Below are positions 5,522-10,680 of a DNA stretch of 10,680 bases, piece by piece (positions within the stretch are counted from its first letter, which is position 1; each line of letters opens with the position of its first letter). This DNA comes from Clostridiales bacterium. Lineage in GTDB: Bacteria; Bacillota; Clostridia; Lachnospirales; Lachnospiraceae. The position numbers were made by a program, and so were the translations under genes. The stretch covers positions 1-10,680 of the forward strand of contig JAHZAT010000098.1 of the NCBI GenBank assembly GCA_019423795.1, read 5' to 3'. Below the pieces are notes generated by a model that saw nothing but the letters and a program-made list of their open reading frames with translations, was not told the DNA's origin and did not search any database.

Positions 5522-6322
5522 CTATCTAAAATATTTATCCAGAATCTGGCGTTCTCCTTCATTGTCATTGATGTCTGTGACAATATCTGCTGCCTCTTTT
5601 ACTTCATCTGCAGCATTGCCCATGGCGACTCCAAGTCCTGCATATCTGATCATATCGATATCGTTGAAATTATCACCAAATGCCATTATCTCTTCTTGTT
5701 TCACATGAAAATGGTCTTTTAACATATGGATTGCATCGGATTTGGATGCTTTCATGGACATGATCTCTAAATAGGTATCTTTGGATCGGTAAATTCTGAT
5801 CTGTGGGAATTCTTTTACTAACTGTTGTTCCAACGCTGCAATATCTTCTTTATCTCCCATGCATAACACCTTGTGTACTTCTTTGTAGACTTCTTCATCT
5901 TCAAAAGACACTTCTTGTGGAATCACGCCTGTGATATCACTTTCCTGCGCTGCCCAATATTCTTTTTTATCTTTTACCAGCCATTCATCGTTTGTGTAAA
6001 TGTTAACCGAAATCTTTGGATTCAATTCATAGACTCTTCTGCATAACTTCATGGCAACTTCTTGTGGCATTGCCACACTGTAGATTGGATGGTCTTCTTC
6101 ATCAACAACTAAAGCTCCGCTGTAGCAGATCATTGGACTCTTCGCCTCTAATTCTGCTCTGATAGCTGTCATGCCTTTGGGCATTCTTGCGGATACTAAG
6201 ACGTATGGGATTCCATTTTGGTTGATCTGTTTTATTTTTTTTCTTGTATTTTCTGGTATCTGATGTTTTGAATTTAATAATGTTCCATCAATATCACTAA
6301 ATACTGCTTTATACTTTTTCAT
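5522..6322 (-). CDS. Cof-type HAD-IIB phosphatase
   Basis: This is a cytoplasmic phosphatase of the haloacid dehalogenase superfamily, 266 residues, the usual size for Cof/YidA-like enzymes. Motif I is DIDGTLLNS with the nucleophile Asp10 and acid/base Asp12. Motif II is the serine in VLVSARMP (Ser44). Motif III is Lys194 in KASKSDAI. Motif IV is GDNFNDIDM with Asp217 and Asp221 for magnesium. The C2B cap lies between (about 80-190). These enzymes hydrolyse small phosphorylated metabolites such as sugar phosphates or cofactors, and the substrate cannot be read from sequence. The frame extends 16 codons upstream to an ATG at 6370. I chose the ATG at 6322 because motif I then sits at the normal distance, AAAGGA (6333-6338) precedes it, and a TATAAT box lies immediately upstream of 6370. 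It is separated from GH32 by a terminator, so it is probably its own unit. Confidence 0.93.
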   Translation of the reverse strand: MKKYKAVFSDIDGTLLNSKHQIPENTRKKIKQINQNGIPYVLVSARMPKGMTAIRAELEAKSPMICYSGALVVDEEDHPIYSVAMPQEVAMKLCRRVYELNPKISVNIYTNDEWLVKDKKEYWAAQESDITGVIPQEVSFEDEEVYKEVHKVLCMGDKEDIAALEQQLVKEFPQIRIYRSKDTYLEIMSMKASKSDAIHMLKDHFHVKQEEIMAFGDNFNDIDMIRYAGLGVAMGNAADEVKEAADIVTDINDNEGERQILDKYFR

Positions 6323-6371
6323 TATGTCTGCATCCTTTCGTTTCTCTGCTTTGTTGTCTATTTCTTCCATT

Positions 6372-6400
6372 ATTATAAAGCAAGAAAAGCCATCTGGCGA
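6372..6400 (-). promoter_or_regulatory. promoter of the HAD phosphatase gene, overlapping the GH32 terminator
   Basis: A perfect TATAAT (6372-6377) on the minus strand is preceded at 17 nt by TCGCCA (6395-6400), a 4-of-6 match to the -35. Transcription would begin around 6365, leaving a leader of about 40 nt to the ATG at 6322. The -35 and spacer lie within the hairpin that ends the GH32 transcript. Confidence 0.5.
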
Positions 6401-6424
6401 GGATAAAATATTCCAGATGGCTTT
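6386..6424 (-). terminator. intrinsic terminator of the GH32 gene
   Basis: AAAGCCATCTGG (6386-6397) and CCAGATGGCTTT (6413-6424) form a perfect 12-bp stem with a 15-nt loop. On the minus strand the stem ends in a broken T-run (TTTTCTTGCTTT). It begins 22 nt past the GH32 stop. The plus strand also has a T-rich run after the hairpin, so it could work in both directions. Confidence 0.82.
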
Positions 6425-6446
6425 CTTCTTTTTTAGGTCTTTATTT

Positions 6447-9400
6447 TTAATATGCTTTCACTGATTTTGCTTTAGAATATGCTCCGTATACTTTCTGATT
6501 TGTTGAATCATAGTAGTAATAGCGAACCTGTACATAATATTTCTTGCCTTTTTTTAGACCTGTTTTTGTATAAACATTTTTCGCTAAACCTGTTGTTTTG
6601 TATTTTGCAGATTTCATCTTTTTGCTTGTGGAATAACGGAATCTAAATCCTCGTTTTTCTCCATATTTGTTGACAGATTGTGTTGATCTTGCTACAAATC
6701 CTACACCTTTTCCTGCTTTAGATCTGACAGATAATGAACCTGCTTTTCCAACTGTTACTTTAACAAATTTAGCTGTTAATGTAATATTCTTGTCGCTTTC
6801 TGGCATCTTTGTAACAATTTTTCCATTGTATGTCCATCCTGCAAATACATAACCTTTCTTACCAGCTGCTTTATATTTTGCTTTGTTCCATGCTGGCAGA
6901 GTATCTCCTGCTTTCACATCTTTGATCGTTGTGACAGTCTTTCTTGCATTACCTTTTAGTGTTGCTGTAATAGAAACTTTTGGAGTTTCTACTTCTTTTT
7001 CTTTTACTGTTACCTGAGTCTTGTATGTGTAACTTCTTCCAAAAGTTGTAACCTGCGTTTCAATCTGTGTTGTTCCAGCTTTCTTTGCTGTGATGTTACC
7101 ATCTTCATCTACATCTGCGATCGTTTTGTCCAAAGATTTGTATTTGATGATGTTGAAACTGTTGTCCTCGATATTGGAAACATCAATTGCTGCTTTCTCG
7201 CCTGCTGTTAATGCAAGTTTATCAGAAACTGTTGGAACTTTCACTTCTAATGGTGTGACTTTCATATTCTGGAATGTTACCTTTCCATTGAATACATTAA
7301 ATCCAACATATCTTCCTTCTTTGTAATTATTCTCAACTTTTACATCTCTTACATTCAGTACCAGCTTGTCCTCAATATACACTTTATACTGGTTACCTTT
7401 TACTACAACTTTGAAATGATATTTCTGTCCTTCGCTTAAGTTGTAATTTCCATCTTTTCCGATGTCTCCGGTTCCGCCTCCAAATGTAAAGATTCTTGCT
7501 GTACTACCTTTTCTTTGTGTGTCTACATTAGCTGCATATGCACTGGTAGAATCTGGGTTCTGTCCACGGAATAATAATGCAAATGCCTGTCCACTGTGAT
7601 AAACAACATCTGATTCAAAAATATAATCATCTGAACTGATCTTTGTTCCTGACATTAAGAATGCGTCTCCACTGGCTTCTCCTGTACAACTGTTAGAATT
7701 CTCACTGATCTTCCATTTACCACCATGTTGTTTCCAGTCACTAAGTGAAATACCATCGTCTGCTGCTGAAACAAATATATCAATACTTCTTGATAATCCA
7801 TTTGCTGTTGTTGCTGTAACAGTGACACTTCCTTCTTTTAGTGCTTCTAACTGAAGTTCATCATCTTCTGTTTTAACAACTTTAACTTTATTACTTTTGT
7901 TATTACTTACTTTCCATGTTACTTTCTGATCTGCTTTCATTGGAGAGATTGCAGCATTTACACTAATCTTATCTCCGACATTATATTCTCCACTTCCAGA
8001 GTCTGTACTGATATATAGATCTGTTGCTGTGTTTGCATCTGTGATCTTATTTTCCCAGATACTCTTCATTGGATAAACTGTGATATTTCCTGTTGTTTCT
8101 CCACCTTCAGAATATACTTCCATTCCTGTACTACTGACAGATGGGAATACTGCTAATGCTCCTGTAACCTGTCCATCTTGTCCATATACTTCAACACTTG
8201 ATTCATCAACAAAGATATCTAATTTTACTTTTCCATCTTTCTCCGTGACGATCGCATCGGATACGATGTTCTTTGTCTGCTGTCCCGCTGGATGTGTACC
8301 AGATTTTTCTCCATTGATGGATACTTTCTTTGTTTCTGTATTATAAGATACAACTGTTTCCTGACTTCCAGATTTGTTTGTTCTTAATTTGAATCCAACT
8401 TCTTTTGTTCCTGCCTGTGGTGTAAGTTCTGCGACAACTTCATATTGTCCTGCTTTGACTCCTGATAACAGATTTTCGCTGTTTTCTGTCTTCTTTGGAA
8501 TCGTAACATTTTCAAGTTTGGTTGCTGCTTCGTTGACACGTAACGTCTTATATTCGTCAATTGGTGTCTGTACCAGTTTATATTTACCATCAATCTTCTT
8601 CACATTTAATTCTGTCTGAAGATTAAAGAATCCATTGTATCCCCACTGTCCAGTCACTTTATCAACGTTATTGCAGTATCCATCAGCCCATGTACTTGCC
8701 CAGTTGATCATGATTCTTCGGTTTTCTGGTTTTCCATTGGTTGTTTCCCCATTACCAATATAATATGTCATTGCTGCATAAGAATGAGGTCCAAAGTTCA
8801 TGACATAACGGTCGCTGTCTTTATCCTGTACAAATGTCCAATGTCCATCAATCTTCTTGAGATCACCGATGCGATAATAACGTCCTCCTTCACTGATAAC
8901 CCATTTTGTTGTTCCATCATCTGCTGTTAAAGGATACATATCAGGACATTCTGTTTCAACTCTTAATCCTGCTGGATTACCGATATCATCGCTTCCTTTA
9001 TATGTACTTTCAATGTTCCAATGAATCAGATCATTAGAAGAATAAATTCTTAAGATTCCTCCCGCTAATACCATAAACCATTTTCCATCGTGGCGGAATA
9101 CTTTTGGATCACGGAATGCTGTATCTTTTAGATGATCTTCATCCCATTTTAAGATTGGATTTCCTTTATATTTTGTCCATGTTCTTCCGTTATCTTTGCT
9201 ATATGCGATGCACTGATCCTGTCCTCTGTGGCCATTTAATTCATTGTTCTGTGTATAGAGCGCGATAAGTCCACCTTTTCCAGGTCCTTTTTCATCTCCA
9301 AATAAACCGGATGTATTCTCATCATCTACAACACCACATCCAGAGAACATTGCTCCATTATCTTCCTGATAATTTAATGGTCTTGGCAATTCTTCCCAGT

Positions 9401-10490
9401 GGATCAGATCTTTAGAAACTGCATGTCCCCATTCTAACTCTCCCCATGTCGTTCTTGCCTGATTATACTGGAAGAATAAATGCCATTCTCCCTTATAATA
9501 AAGCATTCCGTTTGGGTCATTGCTCCATCCCATTGCCTGTGAAAAATGATATTGTGGTCTGGTTGGAACTGTATATGCTGAACCATCTACATTTCTTAAT
9601 ACATGTAATGTTGTAGTTTCTACTGCACCATTTGTACTTGTCACTGTGATAGGAATTTCCTGAGATCCAATCTTTAATGATACTTCTGTTGCTTTTCCAT
9701 TTTCTGCTTTTTGTTCACCGATCGTCACTGTTCCATTATCACTTACAGTTGGTGTGATAGATAATTTATCAACTGTATTAGGCACTGTGATCGCATAATC
9801 ATTTGTATCCTGTGTATATTTCTTATCTAAGTCGCCACCTGTTACCTGTAAATTTGTTAAATGTGCTGTTGCTTTTGGAATCGCGATATCTTCTACAGAA
9901 AAATCAGATGCTGTCATTGTTTCATTGAAGGAAATAAGACCAACCTTTCCTTCAAAAATCGTATCTGTGATCTCCATACTGATGACTTTTACACCATTGA
10001 TCTTAACTGTTAAATGACGTTGTTTTACAGAAATGTCAAAATCATAAGTATCTTTATTTTTTAATTCATCAAATACTTTTTCTTTCTGAAGATCGTTGTT
10101 GCGTCCTCCTTGGAAACAGATCAAACGTACGGCTCCAGTAGATGGAGTAACATTGGCTACTACAGAACCTTTCTTTGGATCTTTTGCTTCCTTTGCTCCC
10201 ATCATCACACCGACAGCTCCGTCTTCTTCTCCTTGTGCCAGTTTTGCTTTGACCGCATAATTATCTTCTTTTTTGATGTTTGTGATACCGATATTATCAC
10301 CAGCTCCTGATAACTGGATCTTATCATTGTCTACTTTTCCATTCCCTGTAAATGTCCAATCTATCGCCTGCTGCTGTAATTGTGCTGCATTTACAGTTAC
10401 ATGATTGTATGCTGTTACTGGCGCGATAGAAGTGACACTGACTACACTTGCCATCATTATTGCTACTAATCTTGGGCTAACTTTCCTCAT
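6447..10490 (-). CDS. secreted multidomain GH32 beta-fructosidase (levanase/inulinase-like)
   Basis: This is an extracellular enzyme expected to cleave terminal fructose from levan, inulin or sucrose. It has 1347 residues, against about 500 for a bare GH32. After a Sec signal peptide (1-27) come a ConA-like, CBM66-like module (about 43-205), a cadherin-like beta-sandwich (208-299), the GH32 propeller (about 312-650) and its C-terminal sandwich (about 655-810). Then follow an Ig-like BIG2 domain (822-909), a second ConA-like module (912-1083), another BIG2 (1086-1165), an InlB-type B-repeat (1170-1245) and an Fn3-like Lys/Tyr-rich end (1246-1347). Catalytic residues are intact: Asp325 in WSNDPNG (nucleophile), Asp461 in FRDP (transition-state binding) and Glu514 in TECP (acid/base). 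The exo mode is inferred from resemblance to SacC. No LPXTG is present. AAAGGG (10498-10503) lies seven bases before the ATG. No cre site was recognised. Confidence 0.95.
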   Translation of the reverse strand: MRKVSPRLVAIMMASVVSVTSIAPVTAYNHVTVNAAQLQQQAIDWTFTGNGKVDNDKIQLSGAGDNIGITNIKKEDNYAVKAKLAQGEEDGAVGVMMGAKEAKDPKKGSVVANVTPSTGAVRLICFQGGRNNDLQKEKVFDELKNKDTYDFDISVKQRHLTVKINGVKVISMEITDTIFEGKVGLISFNETMTASDFSVEDIAIPKATAHLTNLQVTGGDLDKKYTQDTNDYAITVPNTVDKLSITPTVSDNGTVTIGEQKAENGKATEVSLKIGSQEIPITVTSTNGAVETTTLHVLRNVDGSAYTVPTRPQYHFSQAMGWSNDPNGMLYYKGEWHLFFQYNQARTTWGELEWGHAVSKDLIHWEELPRPLNYQEDNGAMFSGCGVVDDENTSGLFGDEKGPGKGGLIALYTQNNELNGHRGQDQCIAYSKDNGRTWTKYKGNPILKWDEDHLKDTAFRDPKVFRHDGKWFMVLAGGILRIYSSNDLIHWNIESTYKGSDDIGNPAGLRVETECPDMYPLTADDGTTKWVISEGGRYYRIGDLKKIDGHWTFVQDKDSDRYVMNFGPHSYAAMTYYIGNGETTNGKPENRRIMINWASTWADGYCNNVDKVTGQWGYNGFFNLQTELNVKKIDGKYKLVQTPIDEYKTLRVNEAATKLENVTIPKKTENSENLLSGVKAGQYEVVAELTPQAGTKEVGFKLRTNKSGSQETVVSYNTETKKVSINGEKSGTHPAGQQTKNIVSDAIVTEKDGKVKLDIFVDESSVEVYGQDGQVTGALAVFPSVSSTGMEVYSEGGETTGNITVYPMKSIWENKITDANTATDLYISTDSGSGEYNVGDKISVNAAISPMKADQKVTWKVSNNKSNKVKVVKTEDDELQLEALKEGSVTVTATTANGLSRSIDIFVSAADDGISLSDWKQHGGKWKISENSNSCTGEASGDAFLMSGTKISSDDYIFESDVVYHSGQAFALLFRGQNPDSTSAYAANVDTQRKGSTARIFTFGGGTGDIGKDGNYNLSEGQKYHFKVVVKGNQYKVYIEDKLVLNVRDVKVENNYKEGRYVGFNVFNGKVTFQNMKVTPLEVKVPTVSDKLALTAGEKAAIDVSNIEDNSFNIIKYKSLDKTIADVDEDGNITAKKAGTTQIETQVTTFGRSYTYKTQVTVKEKEVETPKVSITATLKGNARKTVTTIKDVKAGDTLPAWNKAKYKAAGKKGYVFAGWTYNGKIVTKMPESDKNITLTAKFVKVTVGKAGSLSVRSKAGKGVGFVARSTQSVNKYGEKRGFRFRYSTSKKMKSAKYKTTGLAKNVYTKTGLKKGKKYYVQVRYYYYDSTNQKVYGAYSKAKSVKAY

Positions 10491-10512
10491 ATTTTTTCCC
10501 TTTCTTTGTAGA

Positions 10513-10545
10513 AAAAAGGACGATCTAACTATAATCGTCCTTTTT
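10513..10545 (-). terminator. intrinsic terminator of the upstream membrane-protein gene
   Basis: AAAAAGGACGAT (10513-10524) and ATCGTCCTTTTT (10534-10545) form a perfect 12-bp stem with a 9-nt loop. On the minus strand it ends in a run of T. It begins 25 nt past the stop of the partial membrane protein and ends 22 nt before the GH32 start codon. It must therefore be crossed, or bypassed by an internal start, for GH32 to be expressed. Confidence 0.85.
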
Positions 10546-10559
10546 CAATCAAAAAACAA
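10531..10559 (-). promoter_or_regulatory. weak candidate promoter for GH32, overlapping the terminator
   Basis: TTGTTT (10554-10559) and GATTAT (10531-10536) on the minus strand are separated by 17 nt, with three and four of six consensus matches. The -10 lies in the loop and right arm of the preceding terminator. A transcript from here would begin inside the hairpin and so could not form it. A shifted -10, TATAGT, overlaps the same place. There is no room for a promoter between the hairpin and the ribosome site. Confidence 0.25.
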
Positions 10560-10570
10560 TAGTTCTATGC

Positions 10571-10680
10571 TTAGGCTTTCACTAATTGTAATATCTTGTC
10601 TATGTTTGCTCTTCCTCGCTTAATACCAAGTCCTATGACAACACAAAGTATCACACTGATGATCGTAATGATCACTCCAG
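10571..10680 (-). CDS. C-terminal end of a membrane protein (partial)
   Basis: A minus-strand frame enters from the right edge and ends at TAA (10571-10573). Its last 35 residues are a hydrophobic helix (GVIITIISVILCVVIGLGI) followed by a basic tail, KRGRANIDKILQLVKA. This pattern suggests a final transmembrane helix with a positively charged cytoplasmic end. A good terminator follows 25 nt later, which supports a real gene end. The family cannot be named from this fragment; a sugar transporter component would fit the GH32 neighbour but nothing here shows it. Confidence 0.65.
   Translation of the reverse strand, partial: GVIITIISVILCVVIGLGIKRGRANIDKILQLVKA

Noticed and set aside
6323..6370. 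16-residue extension of the HAD protein to ATG 6370
   Set aside because: There is no Shine-Dalgarno site, TATAAT lies immediately upstream so the transcript would begin near this codon, and the extra residues are highly charged and atypical of Cof enzymes.
7090..8619. Plus-strand frames of 78-88 codons inside the GH32 gene
   Set aside because: They are antisense shadows of a gene with intact catalytic motifs and have no ribosome sites or recognisable domains. The same holds for the frames opposite the kinase and regulator genes.
10491..10600. Catabolite-responsive (cre) site before GH32
   Set aside because: No stretch fits the WTGNAANCGNWNNCA pattern well enough to report.
10405..10623. Plus-strand 72-codon hydrophobic frame across the GH32 start
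   Set aside because: It runs through a terminator hairpin and antisense to two minus-strand genes. The hydrophobicity comes from reading the opposite strand of a signal peptide and an AT-rich leader.

Overview
The window looks like the chromosome of an AT-rich, low-GC Gram-positive gut Clostridium relative, most likely a Lachnospiraceae member. This rests on purine-rich Shine-Dalgarno sites (such as AGGAGG), Sec signal peptides followed by long multidomain extracellular proteins, a Tp47-type secreted protein of the kind common in that family, and an OmpR/sensor-kinase pair typical of these genomes. I cannot fix the genus from the sequence.

Layout. Positions 1-212 are AT-rich with only an unresolved gene edge. 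Positions 213-3027 (minus strand) hold a two-component operon: an OmpR-type response regulator followed, with a 29-nt overlap, by a six-helix sensor histidine kinase that starts at TTG. Positions 3028-3418 are a rich divergent intergenic region. It holds direct hexamer repeats 11 bp apart in front of the regulator gene, a 62-bp near-perfect palindrome flanked by 11-bp direct repeats (MITE-like), a perfect 17-bp inverted repeat whose right arm carries a strong match to a Fur box, and an extended -10 promoter. That promoter drives a secreted Tp47-domain-C protein (3419-5173, plus strand), which also has a FIVAR-like helical region, a Thr-rich linker and a Lys-rich Fn3-type tail.

Positions 5174-5521 lie between convergent genes and hold two intrinsic terminators and a pair of 18-bp direct repeats. 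Then, on the minus strand, come a Cof-type HAD phosphatase (5522-6322), a terminator, and a very large secreted GH32 beta-fructosidase (6447-10490, 1347 aa). The last has two ConA-like/CBM66-like modules bracketing the catalytic core, Ig-like domains, a B-repeat and an Fn3-type tail. The window ends in the last 35 codons of a membrane protein (minus strand), with its own terminator just before the GH32 gene.

How they fit together. The GH32 enzyme should release fructose from levan, inulin or sucrose outside the cell. The HAD enzyme could act on a phosphorylated sugar or similar metabolite inside, but its pairing with GH32 is only by position because a terminator separates them. The two secreted proteins share a related Lys/Tyr-rich C-terminal module and neither has a sortase signal, so a shared way of staying at the cell surface is plausible. 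The most notable lead is an apparently iron-controlled surface Tp47-type protein divergent from a two-component system. No IS transposase, CRISPR array, rRNA or tRNA was seen.
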